Assembly (NCBI GenBank): GCA_016841825.1
Contig: JAENYK010000002.1
Location: forward strand, 372,001-436,000
Source: Halothermothrix sp.
GTDB lineage: Bacteria; Bacillota; Halanaerobiia; DY22613
Direction: 5' to 3'
Length of the DNA stretch: 64,000 nucleotides
Below are positions 53,744 through 62,337 of the stretch, one piece after another. Each line of letters begins with the position of its first letter. Positions within the stretch are counted from its first letter, which is position 1. The notes below the pieces were generated by a model. The model worked only from the letters and a program-made list of their open reading frames with translations. It did not search any database and had not been told where the DNA came from. Both the position numbers and the translations under genes were made by a program.

Positions 53744-53846
53744 ATGTAATACAGTGCTTCCAACTCCGTTATACTGTGTCAAAATTGATTCACCAATCCA
53801 GATCTGACTAAGGCTTCTCAAATTAGGAAATACATAAACGTTAAGT
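53744..53846 (+). repeat. integron attC site 36 (worn R'')
   Basis: R' GTTAAGT (53840-53846) is intact; R'' reads about ATGTAAT (53744-53750). Central CAAAATTGATTC and apical AATCCAGATCTGACTAAGG remain. Confidence 0.78.
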
Positions 53847-53872
53847 GATATTGGCCAAAAAGGGGGTTAATC

Positions 53873-54640
53873 ATGGACAATAAAGGAATATTGGAAATTG
53901 CTATGTATCAATCAGCAATAGATGAGAGCTGCAATGTTGATGATTTCCGCAAAAATAAAAATGTAGTTGTCACATCTAGAGTTAACCCAGATGCTCGTAA
54001 ATATTTAGAACTTCCTTTTTATTGTAATTTGGTGTCTTACGGAAATAACATTGTTGCATCTGTAAATGGTGAAATTGTTGATATTGTTGAAAATTATATT
54101 AATAAATATTCTGTTGAGCATTGCTTTGAAACACCCAATATACATATTCTAAACGATGAGTTGCAAAAAAGAAAAATGCGAATTTGTTTTATGGCAGAAT
54201 ATTTTTTGCCAGATATAAATTTACTTAAAATACTTACTTGTGCATTTAAAATTAAAAATCTTACACCGGATGATTTTGCAAACTTATATCTTCCACAATG
54301 GAGTAATGCTTTATGTGAAAAACGCAAACATTTAGATGTGATGGCAGTAGCAGCTTTTGATGGAGATAAAATAATTGGATTGGCAGGTTGTTCTGAAGAT
54401 TGTGATACCATGTGGCAAATTGGTGTAGATGTTTTACCTGAGTATAGGAGGAACGGAATTGCTGCTGCATTAACAAGTAGGCTTGCAGTCGAAACAATTA
54501 ATAAAGGAAAAGTGCCATTTTATTGCGCTGCATGGTCAAATATAAAATCAGTTAGAAATGCGATAAAAAGCGGTTTTAAACCAGCATGGGTAGAAATGAC
54601 AGCCAAAAGCTTTGAATTTGTATCTAAGATGAATTTATAG
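53873..54640 (+). CDS. GNAT family N-acetyltransferase
   Basis: The 255-residue protein has a ~110-residue N-terminal part of unknown fold and a C-terminal GNAT domain: AVAAFDGDKIIGLAGCSED, WQIGVDVLPEYRRNGIAAAL (acetyl-CoA loop R-R-N-G-I-A) and NIKSVRNAIKSGFKPAW. AAAGGGGG lies 8 bp before ATG. Confidence 0.88.
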   Translation: MDNKGILEIAMYQSAIDESCNVDDFRKNKNVVVTSRVNPDARKYLELPFYCNLVSYGNNIVASVNGEIVDIVENYINKYSVEHCFETPNIHILNDELQKRKMRICFMAEYFLPDINLLKILTCAFKIKNLTPDDFANLYLPQWSNALCEKRKHLDVMAVAAFDGDKIIGLAGCSEDCDTMWQIGVDVLPEYRRNGIAAALTSRLAVETINKGKVPFYCAAWSNIKSVRNAIKSGFKPAWVEMTAKSFEFVSKMNL

Positions 54641-54715
54641 TGTATGTATTCTATAAAACAAAGAATTAATGAAGAATAATTTTGTGGTTCTAAGGATTGG
54701 GGGACGGCTAACTTC

Positions 54716-54754
54716 ACTTAACAAAATATTTCGGATGTAGTCTGGATGTTAATA
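54716..54754 (+). repeat. attC site 37 (mostly deleted)
   Basis: R'' ACTTAAC (54716-54722) and TATTTCGG are followed after 25 bp by GTTAATA (54748-54754); the centre is missing. Confidence 0.55.
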
Positions 54755-54766
54755 AGGAGATAACAA

Positions 54767-55408
54767 ATGAAAAAAAACATAATTTTAAAAGAAATTTCTC
54801 AAAAAGATTTTGATCGTGATTATTTTGTAAAGCTAATAAATAGTGATAGTAATATTAGAGAATTGATTATAAATGAATTATTTTCGAATACCAATATCAT
54901 GATATATTACCATTGCTATTATGTGGTCTCGGATGCTAGTAAGAAAGTACCTATTTTATATTACAATTATTGGGATAAATTTGTAAAATTATTAGATCAC
55001 GATAATTCTTATCATAGAGATATTGGGTTAACACTAATTGCGAACTTAGTACAAGTTGATGAGGAAGATCGTTTATCGTTAATATGGACAAAATATCTAG
55101 AATATATTAATGACGAAAAGTTTATGACTGGAGAATGTTGCATAAATAATATAAGAATTATTTTAAAAACCAGAATTGACTTGATAGACGAAGTTATTAA
55201 CATTCTTTTAAAACTTGATAAAGTATGTGATTATACTGAAAAACAGATTGCGCTCCTGGAATATAGCGTTTTAAATATATTTGATGATGTGTTTTTCAAG
55301 AGCAATTATAAGGATGAAATTGTTTGTTTTATTAAAAAAAGAACTACAAGTATAAGTCCTAAAACAAGAAAAAAGGCTAAGCAACTTATTAAAAAGTATA
55401 AGATATAA
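54767..55408 (+). CDS. HEAT-like repeat protein
   Basis: The 213-residue protein is all-helical with repeating pairs of amphipathic helices (WDKFVKLLDHDNSYHRDIGL; LLKLDKVCDYTEKQIALLEY; SPKTRKKAKQLIKKYKI), as in HEAT/ARM repeat proteins that serve as binding platforms. The partner is unknown. AAGGAG lies 8 bp before ATG. A main-family attC follows. Confidence 0.6.
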   Translation: MKKNIILKEISQKDFDRDYFVKLINSDSNIRELIINELFSNTNIMIYYHCYYVVSDASKKVPILYYNYWDKFVKLLDHDNSYHRDIGLTLIANLVQVDEEDRLSLIWTKYLEYINDEKFMTGECCINNIRIILKTRIDLIDEVINILLKLDKVCDYTEKQIALLEYSVLNIFDDVFFKSNYKDEIVCFIKKRTTSISPKTRKKAKQLIKKYKI

Positions 55409-55422
55409 CGCATATCAGCGGC

Positions 55423-55519
55423 GTATTGCAAGGGATTTAAGATTCCGCTATCCAAATTCATTCGGTGAGAGCAGTTGCCATAAGCTTCATGAACTTCGTA
55501 AACCTGCGGGACGTTATAC
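55423..55519 (+). repeat. integron attC site 38
   Basis: R'' GTATTGC (55423-55429, altered from GTATAAC), R' GTTATAC (55513-55519). Left arm TTTAAGATTCC with right arm CGTAAACCTGCGG: a hybrid pair. Confidence 0.85.
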
Positions 55520-55562
55520 GCAATCTCTTAAGTAAAAAATTTTAAAAAAAAAGGTGTTGAGA

Positions 55563-56261
55563 TTGAAATTTATTTTTCTAATTGTTTTATTATTAACATA
55601 TAGGTTTATTATTAAAAAAGTTGGATTGATTATTGATAAAAAAATGAATGTAAAAAGATTTAAAAAACTAGTTTTTTTAGTTCCTGTTAGTATATTAATT
55701 TCTATAATATTGATGAAACTAATTGGTTTATCATTTGAAAATGCAGGCTTTATTTTAGGTAATGTTAATGCTGGTATAAAATCCATATTTTATATTGGCT
55801 TACCATTAGCCATAATTAGTGCTGGATTAGTATTTACCATACCTAATGATAAACTCGAAACGGTTAAATATGGCGAAAGAAAAAATAAATGGCAATTTAT
55901 TTATGTGTGGATATTTGTGGGATTTGTTGAAGAGATATTATATAGAGGATTTATTCAAGGAACATTAAATACAATATTTGATGGAGACGTATTTTTTTTC
56001 ACCTACGCAACAATTTTATCAAGTGTTATTTTTGTCATAATTCATATTGATAATGTTTTAAATGGAGATGAGACCTGGGAAATATATATAAGTATGATAC
56101 CGACAAGATTAATTGCAGCATTAGTATTAGGATACAGTTTTCAAGTATCAAAAAGTTTAATATTTCCAATAATAATCCATAATTTAATTGATGGACTTAA
56201 TTTGAGTATAATATATTACAGAAAGAAACTGCTGATTAGCAATAATGATATTAATGTATAA
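55563..56261 (+). CDS. CPBP family intramembrane glutamic protease
   Basis: The protein of about 232 residues has six or more predicted membrane helices and the CPBP (Abi) motifs: FVGFVEEILYRGFIQG (E-E-x-x-x-R), VIFVIIHIDNV (His) and FPIIIHNLIDGLN (His). In Bacteria this family includes bacteriocin self-immunity proteins and CAAX-like proteases. TTG 55563 has AAGG 8 bp upstream; GTG 55554 is in frame as well. Confidence 0.85.
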   Translation: MKFIFLIVLLLTYRFIIKKVGLIIDKKMNVKRFKKLVFLVPVSILISIILMKLIGLSFENAGFILGNVNAGIKSIFYIGLPLAIISAGLVFTIPNDKLETVKYGERKNKWQFIYVWIFVGFVEEILYRGFIQGTLNTIFDGDVFFFTYATILSSVIFVIIHIDNVLNGDETWEIYISMIPTRLIAALVLGYSFQVSKSLIFPIIIHNLIDGLNLSIIYYRKKLLISNNDINV

Positions 56262-56284
56262 GTAATAAATAGTCCGGGGAAAGC

Positions 56285-56396
56285 GTATAACAAAGTATTG
56301 TCAGTTTTGCTTCTGCCATCACTCCACTTAGATCCAGTAACCTAAGATAAGAGCTATCTAAGGTTGTTAGGCTTCAGCAATACGGATACGTTCTTT
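56285..56396 (+). repeat. integron attC site 39 (altered R')
   Basis: R'' GTATAAC (56285-56291), R' GTTCTTT (56390-56396). Arms TATTGTCAG / CAGCAATACGGATACG; apical AAGATAAGAGCTATCT. Confidence 0.87.
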
Positions 56397-56510
56397 GACA
56401 GTTTTAGTGATGTTTTTTCAATAACTAAACATCTTTTCGTAGTATTACTAATAAGGTAAAACGATTGTCTGACTTTAACTGGGGGACTATGCTAGGAAAG
56501 AGGTAAATAA

Positions 56511-56972
56511 ATGAGAAGATTGGATACTTATTGTGGATTATATTGTGGTAGTTGCAAAATATTTTTAGTTAATCAGAAAGGGTTAGTAGAAGAAACTGCA
56601 GAGGAATGGAAAATGAACTTAGAAGATTTATATTGTAACGGATGTAAGACAGATACTAATTCATTATATTGCAAAAATTGTCAAATCAAATTATGCGCAG
56701 AAAGTAAAGAACTAGATTATTGTTTTCAATGTGAAGATTTTCCTTGTGCGGATTTAATAAATTTTAACTATGATGAAAACCCACATCATTCAATAGTTCT
56801 ACATAATTTAGATGACATAAAAAATATCGGAACGAAAAAATGGTTAAAGGAGCAGAAAAAAAGATGGAGTTGCCCAGAATGTGGAGAAAATTATTCATGG
56901 TATGATGAGAAGTGTCCAAACTGTGATAGTTCAGTTAGAAGTTGTATTGATGATGAAAAAGAAATAAAATAG
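56511..56972 (+). CDS. DUF3795 cysteine-rich protein
   Basis: The 153-residue protein starts DTYCGLYCGSCKIFLVN and has CNGCKTDTNSLYCKNCQIKL and CFQCEDFPCADL, the DUF3795 pattern of paired cysteines that likely bind zinc. A zinc ribbon at the end (CPECGENYSWYDEKCPNC) is an extra domain. The function is unknown. AAAGAGG precedes ATG. Confidence 0.85.
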   Translation: MRRLDTYCGLYCGSCKIFLVNQKGLVEETAEEWKMNLEDLYCNGCKTDTNSLYCKNCQIKLCAESKELDYCFQCEDFPCADLINFNYDENPHHSIVLHNLDDIKNIGTKKWLKEQKKRWSCPECGENYSWYDEKCPNCDSSVRSCIDDEKEIK

Positions 56973-56994
56973 TAATATTTATGGCCGCTCGAGT

Positions 56995-57088
56995 GCATAA
57001 CAAAATATTCTCGATTTCATTCCAAATTTCTTTGTTAAGAGCAGTCGCCCTAAAACTCAAAAACTTTGGTAATACGAATGCGTTAGGC
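56995..57088 (+). repeat. integron attC site 40
   Basis: R'' GCATAAC (56995-57001), R' GTTAGGC (57082-57088). Apical GAGCAGTCGCCC; right arm TTTGGTAATACGAATGCG. Confidence 0.9.
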
Positions 57089-57185
57089 GAAATTGTGATG
57101 CCAGTACTCAAACGCATTTGTCAAAATATAAAAAAGCAGGCAATAATCGAATATCTATTTGGGCACCCAGGAGGGGGGACATTAA

Positions 57186-57872
57186 ATGAACAAAAAGATT
57201 GGAATATTAGCTGGAATGGGGCCAAGGTCTACGTCACCATTTCTCGAATTAGTATTAGATCAATGTCAAATTCAGTATGGTGCAAAATATGATATTGATT
57301 TTCCACCAATTATAATTTACTCTCTTCCAACACCATTTTATTTAGATCGACCAATCAAGCATAAAGAGATGAAAGATACTATTACAAAAGGCCTTCAACA
57401 TCTTGAGTCAACAGGAGTTAATTTTATAGCAATGCCATGTAATTCTGCACATATATACTTTGATGAGTTTAAAGATAAAATAAATATCCCGTTATTACAT
57501 ATTGTAAATGAAACAATAAAAAAGATATCTAGCCCAAAAAAGAAAATAACAATTTTATCAACTGGATTAACTTTTAATTCAAACCTTTATCAAGAAGGAA
57601 TTATAAAATCGGATAATGAATTTGTTTTTATAAACAATTGGCAGAAGGAGATAAATAAAATAATTCAAATGATAAAAGAGAAAGAGGATATGAGCGAAAT
57701 ATATTTACACTGGGATAGTTTGATTGAAGAGATAATAACCAAAGATATTGATGATATTATTATAGCTTGTACGGATTTAAGTGTTTTAGATAACAATTTT
57801 AATGAAAAGGTAAACATTATAGATTCATCTAAAGCCTTGGCTGAATCTGTAGTAAAACAATATTTAAGTTAA
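57186..57872 (+). CDS. aspartate/glutamate racemase family protein
   Basis: The 228-residue protein is intact: KKIGILAGMGPRSTSPFLEL at the start, FIAMPCNSAHIYFDEF with the first catalytic Cys, and IIACTDLSVL with the second. It would interconvert D- and L-forms of aspartate, glutamate or a related amino acid without a cofactor. GGAGGGGGG precedes ATG by 6-9 bp. It is a diverged relative of the broken gene at 46124. Confidence 0.88.
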   Translation: MNKKIGILAGMGPRSTSPFLELVLDQCQIQYGAKYDIDFPPIIIYSLPTPFYLDRPIKHKEMKDTITKGLQHLESTGVNFIAMPCNSAHIYFDEFKDKINIPLLHIVNETIKKISSPKKKITILSTGLTFNSNLYQEGIIKSDNEFVFINNWQKEINKIIQMIKEKEDMSEIYLHWDSLIEEIITKDIDDIIIACTDLSVLDNNFNEKVNIIDSSKALAESVVKQYLS

Positions 57873-57908
57873 TCAGGAATAGTTTAGTTAAGAAGGCATC
57901 TCACGGTC

Positions 57909-58009
57909 GTATAAAAGTATACGGCTTCGTTAAGCTGCACCCAAATTCATTCGTCAAGGGTAGTCGCTCTAAAAACTCATGAACTTTGTAAACCTCAGGA
58001 ATGTTAACT
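57909..58009 (+). repeat. integron attC site 41
   Basis: R'' GTATAAA (57909-57915, one change), R' GTTAACT (58003-58009). Arms GTATACGG / TTTGTAAACC; apical GGGTAGTCGCTC. Confidence 0.87.
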
Positions 58010-58140
58010 GATATGCTTATCTTCTAGGTTAAAAAAACTTTTACAAACATATTTAAACAACAGGTAAATTAACTGAACGTGCTGTGGTAAAATTAATATG
58101 TTCATGGTATAATAAACATATTCAAATAATTGGTGTATGA
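58010..58140 (+). promoter_or_regulatory. promoter-bearing cassette leader shared with 23449-23590
   Basis: TATAAT at 58108-58113 with TGG in front (extended -10) lies between AATATGTT and AACATATT, an inverted repeat that could be an operator. The block resembles the leader of the Fic cassette. Confidence 0.65.
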
Positions 58141-58157
58141 GTAAAGGAGAGGATAAG

Positions 58158-58628
58158 ATGAGAGAAACAACCCCAAATGTGTTAATCGTTTGTCAGTCAA
58201 TTCATCATGGAAATACTATGAAAATTGCAAAAGTAATTTCAGAAAAATTAAATGCAAGTATTAAAAAGCCTTCCGAAGTTAAAGTTAGTGATATTAATAA
58301 ATATGATTTAATAGGTTTTGGTTCAGGAATTTATAATCAGAAACACCATGTCAGTATTTTTAAATTAATTAAAAATATTGAAATGCAAAACAAGAAAAAA
58401 GCATTTATTTTTTCTACTGCATCTATTAATTATAAAAAAATGCATAAGGATTTAAGAGAAGAACTTATTTCTAAAGGATTTGTCATTATTGATGAATTTA
58501 TGTGTAAAGGTTTTATGAATCATAGTTTTATAAAATATTTCTTTGGTGGTCTAAATAAAAAAAGACCAAATGAAAAAGATTTATCAAAAGCTAAAGAGTT
58601 TGCACTTAAGATTAAAGAGGGAATGTAA
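58158..58628 (+). CDS. flavodoxin family protein
   Basis: The 156-residue protein has a flavodoxin phosphate loop CQSIHHGNTMKIAKVISEKL and the FMN-ring strand LIGFGSGIYNQKHH. It is short like flavodoxins and probably carries electrons or acts as a small reductase. AAAGGAG lies 8 bp before ATG 58158; the longer ORF start at 58137 lacks an SD. It has its own promoter. Confidence 0.85.
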   Translation: MRETTPNVLIVCQSIHHGNTMKIAKVISEKLNASIKKPSEVKVSDINKYDLIGFGSGIYNQKHHVSIFKLIKNIEMQNKKKAFIFSTASINYKKMHKDLREELISKGFVIIDEFMCKGFMNHSFIKYFFGGLNKKRPNEKDLSKAKEFALKIKEGM

Positions 58629-58639
58629 ATTTTTTGTGT

Positions 58640-59560
58640 AAATGTTTTTTCTCCATAATAAGCTACACTGCCAATTCAGGTTGAAGCCTGTCGTGAAAGT
58701 ATATAGCAAACTGAGAATACAGTTCTTCCATTCTTTGATTGGCATAGTTCACTTTTTGGATATGCCTAATGTAGCCAGATAAATTTTTTTGTTTAGAGCT
58801 TCATCTGAGGGATACGCAGTCCTGGTTTTCGTCACTTTATGAATCTGCCTGTGGTATCCCTCAATCGTATTTGTATTGTAGATTGTTCTTCTCATCTCGT
58901 AAAGATATTTAAAATATGTAGTTAGTTCTAACCAATTATTTTTCCATGAGCGGATAACAATTGAGTATTTTCTTTCTTACTTTTCTTTAAACTGTTCAAA
59001 AGCCAGTTCTGCTTCAGCCAGGGTTAAAGCTTGCTACACTCTCTTGAGATCAATCATTAATATAACACGTATTTGAGAGTATTGCGTATTTGGTGGTTGT
59101 ATCTCTGTCTCTGGAAACGCTGCGTTAATAGCTTTAGAAAAGCCAGATAGACCATCCTTACAAGCAATGAGAATGTCTTCTACGCCGTGATTTTTCAAAT
59201 CATTACATACTCCAAGCCAGAAACTAGAACTTTCACTTTCACCAATCCAGATTCCCAAAATATCTTTAAGTCCAGCCATGTTAATTCCAAGAACACTATA
59301 AGCTGTCTTATTTATAATCTGATTGTCTTTTCTTACTTTGAAATGGATAGCATCTAGATATACTATTGGATAAACTCTTTCCAATGATCTTGACTGCCAT
59401 TTAGCTATTGTTGGCAATATTTTGTCTGTAATCTTACTAACCATTGCTGTTGATACTCCGATTCCATAAATATCGTTCATGTGATCTTTAAACACAAAGA
59501 GTTTTTTGTTATTTGGATTATATGGATGAATAGATGTAATATTGTGCAAGAAAATATTTT
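58640..59560 (-). pseudogene. IS256 (mutator) family transposase remnant
   Basis: On the minus strand the central part reads MNDIYGIGVSTAMVSKITDK, RVYPIVYLDAIHFKVRKDNQ (catalytic D) and DILIACKDGLSGFSKAINAA. After a deletion near 59,035 come ELAFEQFKEK, a stop, and RTIYNTNTIEGYHRQIHKVT, the C-terminal part. Start, end and part of the centre are damaged. No terminal repeats are evident. It divides the array near its right end. Confidence 0.82.
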
Positions 59561-59601
59561 GAAGAAATATAAAATAAAAGAAAATGGAGAGATGAAGCAG
59601 A

Positions 59602-60480
59602 ATGCATTCCAATGAGTTTGACATTAATCTCAATTTTGTTAGAAACTTAATCAATGAGCAGTTCCCTGAATTCTCTAGTCTACCAGTAACTCCAGTAAAT
59701 TCAATTGGAACAGTAAATTACATTTACCGGCTAGGTCAAGAGCTTTATATTCGTCTACCTAGAGTTATGGACTGGGCGAATATAGAAATGGAATGGAAAT
59801 GGCTTTCATATCTTGCTCCCCATTTGACATTGAAGATACCCGAACCTGTTGCTTTAGGTCAACCCAATGCTTCGTACCCTGTTAACTGGGCAATCTACAA
59901 ATGGATTAACGGCAATAATTATTCTGATGAGTTAATTCATAATGAAAGAGAAGCTGCAAAGGATTTGTCAAATTTTATAAATGAGTTGCATTCAATAGAT
60001 GTGCCAATTGATGCGCCTAAGGCAGGCCGCTTACCGTTACTCGAGTTAAACAAAAGAACGTTAGAATCTATTGATGCGGCTGATTTGTTGGATAGAGATA
60101 TATTATTAACAGTATGGGAAGATTCATGCAAAGCTTCTGTATGGAACGGTCATGCAGTATGGATACATGCTGATTTACTCAGAACAAATCTTTTGATACA
60201 TTCCGGGAATTTGTCTGCAGTTATTGACTTTGGCTCAGCAGGGATTGGAGACCCGGCGTTTGATCTAATACCTGCTTGGAGTATATTCAACTCCAAAGGG
60301 CGAAAGGTTTTTCAAAATTCCATCCATGCTGATAAGGATACATGGCTTCGCGCCAGGGGGTATGCACTTCACCAGGCAGTACTTATTATTCCATATTATC
60401 GAGAAACGAACCCACAATTTGTCGCTCTGGCAAAAAGAACGCTGGATCAAATATTGATGAACTTTGATTCGGCAGAATAG
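59602..60480 (+). CDS. APH-family phosphotransferase (possible aminoglycoside or macrolide kinase)
   Basis: The 292-residue protein has the APH fold motifs: VNYIYRLGQELYIRLPRVMD (ATP-binding Lys/Arg strand), VWIHADLLRTNLLIH (catalytic H-x-D-x-x-x-x-N) and VIDFGSAGIGDPAFDL (D-F-G-like metal site). Length and layout fit antibiotic kinases, but the substrate cannot be told. GGAGAGATG precedes ATG 59602. No attC is found around it; the region was disturbed by the IS256 insertion. Confidence 0.85.
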   Translation: MHSNEFDINLNFVRNLINEQFPEFSSLPVTPVNSIGTVNYIYRLGQELYIRLPRVMDWANIEMEWKWLSYLAPHLTLKIPEPVALGQPNASYPVNWAIYKWINGNNYSDELIHNEREAAKDLSNFINELHSIDVPIDAPKAGRLPLLELNKRTLESIDAADLLDRDILLTVWEDSCKASVWNGHAVWIHADLLRTNLLIHSGNLSAVIDFGSAGIGDPAFDLIPAWSIFNSKGRKVFQNSIHADKDTWLRARGYALHQAVLIIPYYRETNPQFVALAKRTLDQILMNFDSAE

Positions 60481-60653
60481 AATAGTGTTCCTTTTGCCAC
60501 ATATGAAATTTTAAAAGAATAAATTAATTAAGTATGTCTTCCAGGTTACTATAATTTAATTTATAAAATGTTATAATATAGCCAGGAATGGTAACTAAAG
60601 AGTTAATACATATTAATTTGTTATAATAGATAAGAATTCATCTGAAGGAGGTA

Positions 60654-60830
60654 ATGTTGATTGGTGGAATGAAGCTCGAGATAATTATCTTTCTCAATGA
60701 AGCAATTGATACAAAAGCAGAAAATATAAAGAGAATCATTAAGGAGATAACAGTAATTGATACGTTTATTGAGAATAATGAAGCGTTGAAAAAGTATATT
60801 CACTTAACTGAGTCGCATCCAAATTGTTAG
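60654..60830 (+). CDS. possible 58-residue small protein
   Basis: GAAGGAGG lies 4-8 bp before ATG 60654. The sequence (KLEIIIFLNEAIDTKAENIK) is lysine- and glutamate-rich and not recognised. The last codons overlap a stub that looks like joined attC cores (CACTTAAC ... GTTAG), so the true end may be altered. Confidence 0.45.
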   Translation: MLIGGMKLEIIIFLNEAIDTKAENIKRIIKEITVIDTFIENNEALKKYIHLTESHPNC

Positions 60831-60832
60831 AG
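60802..60832 (+). repeat. possible attC stub 42
   Basis: ACTTAAC (60802-60808), CATCCAAATT and GTTAGAG (60826-60832) are present, but only 31 bp in all, so this is at best a deletion product. Confidence 0.35.
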
Positions 60833-61225
60833 GAGATCAGCTCTGATAATTATAGAGTGTAGGAGGGTGCCATGGATTACAGTTTTAAAACGATGGGATT
60901 ACTGGTATGAACTTCTTAGTAGCGAATAGAGTAATAATTAACATAGGAGAATTACAATTGGCATAGCACCTAATATTTTGGTATATTTTTTTTAGCCTAT
61001 CAAGCAATTATACGTTAAGTTTCACAGTTAATTAAAAATAGTAAAAATACTTGTTGATATTGTAAACTTGTCTGTTCAAAGAGTATGACGTTGAATATTG
61101 AATATCCTAATTTTCTTTGCTATCGCCACGAGAACTCCGGATGATATCAACTATGCCAGTAGAAAATTGGGCTGGGCCAGATATAAGGTGAAAAAATCTT
61201 TTGGAGTGAAGTCAGGAGATTGGTT
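60833..61225. other. gene-free stretch before the GNAT gene
   Basis: No gene is recognised. GAGAACTCCGGATGATATC at 61130 resembles the right part of family-D attC sites without a core. Confidence 0.35.
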
Positions 61226-61687
61226 ATGATAATACGATTTCGCACATTTAGTCAAGATGATGATTTGGAAGTACGAGAGATGATCTTTGCTCTATACAGG
61301 GAAGATTCAGAGGGTGAACCTATCACCAACGAAAAGATAAGTAGGACATTATCTGTACTAGAGGAGAATTCTCAACGAGGAGAACTTATTATTTTTGATA
61401 TGGAAGGAACAGTAGTTGGTTATTCGATCCTAATTTATTATTGGAGTAATGAGTTCGGTGGCGATTTATTAACTATTGATGAGCTATATGTAAAACCCGA
61501 GTGGCGAAGTAACGGAATTAGTACTGCTTTTTTTAATCACATAGTTAATAAATATAAAGAAACAGTGGTGGGTTTTAAACTAGAAGTAACGCCATCAAAT
61601 AGCAGAGCAATGCAGCATTATCAAAATTTAGGCTTTACAGCGATAATGAATAAGGGTTTTGTAAAGCTAGTGGAAAGGGATTCATAA
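61226..61687 (+). CDS. GNAT family N-acetyltransferase
   Basis: The 153-residue protein has ELIIFDMEGTVVGYSILIYY, DELYVKPEWRSNGISTAFFN (acetyl-CoA loop R-S-N-G-I-S) and VTPSNSRAMQHYQNLGFTAI, in the order of GNAT enzymes. ATG 61226 has AGGAG 7 bp upstream; TTG 61220 is the alternative. The target is unknown. Confidence 0.88.
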   Translation: MIIRFRTFSQDDDLEVREMIFALYREDSEGEPITNEKISRTLSVLEENSQRGELIIFDMEGTVVGYSILIYYWSNEFGGDLLTIDELYVKPEWRSNGISTAFFNHIVNKYKETVVGFKLEVTPSNSRAMQHYQNLGFTAIMNKGFVKLVERDS

Positions 61688-61854
61688 TCTTTTCATTCTA
61701 TTATGGCTAAATAGGGCATGTCCAGATCTGTTGCGGGAGATGTTGAGTAATTGGCTTTTCTACCGTGATTATGAAACCGTACACAAGCCAGTGTTCATTA
61801 TGTATATATTCGGAGATTGTGTTATTTTCTTATAACTTCAAGAGGAGGGCTAAA

Positions 61855-62337
61855 ATGAAAACAGTAATAATAAAAGAATGTGGAGATATCAAAACCTCAG
61901 ATGTCTATACTTTTGACTTAAATAAAAAGGTTGTAAAGGATTGTATTGGTTGTTGGTCTTGTTGGTGGAAAACACCTGGCAGATGCTCTTTCAATGATTT
62001 AAATGAATTTTATCATCGTTATATAACAGCAGACAAAGCTATTTATTTTGTGAGGGTTACAAAAGAATTTGTCAGTGGTAATTTGAAAACTCTTTTTGAT
62101 AGAATGATACCACTTTATCTACCATATACTGTCTATACGTCAGGTGAATCCATGCATGTTCCCAGATACGAAAAGTATCCTGATATTGAATTTTACTATG
62201 AAGGCAAATTTGAAACACATTCCGGTCGTCAGATTTTTGTAGATTATATTAATCGTGTATTTTACCAGTTTTACTCAAAGAATATTATCATAAAGCCTAT
62301 TGGGGAATTTATTGCAGAAGGAGATGATAACACATGA
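61855..62337 (+). CDS. flavodoxin family protein, FMN reductase-like
   Basis: The 160-residue protein contains KDCIGCWSCWWKTPGRC, the C-x-x-C motif of a group of iron-sulfur or FMN reductases, and YFVRVTKEFVSGNLKTLFDR, the flavin-site region; the usual N-terminal phosphate loop is weak. GAGGAGG lies 6 bp before ATG 61855. It overlaps the next gene by 4 bp (ATGA), forming a two-gene unit. Confidence 0.75.
   Translation: MKTVIIKECGDIKTSDVYTFDLNKKVVKDCIGCWSCWWKTPGRCSFNDLNEFYHRYITADKAIYFVRVTKEFVSGNLKTLFDRMIPLYLPYTVYTSGESMHVPRYEKYPDIEFYYEGKFETHSGRQIFVDYINRVFYQFYSKNIIIKPIGEFIAEGDDNT

Noticed and set aside
20223-58009. Repeated ~110-bp sequences could be a CRISPR array or REP/MITE elements
   Set aside because: Spacing equals gene length, the repeats carry RYYYAAC/GTTRRRY ends in fixed orientation after each gene, and spacers are coding; this is the attC pattern.
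59034-59654. 206-residue minus-strand ORF as an intact gene
   Set aside because: Only its centre matches IS256 transposase; the ends are unrelated frame and the C-terminal part lies downstream with stops.
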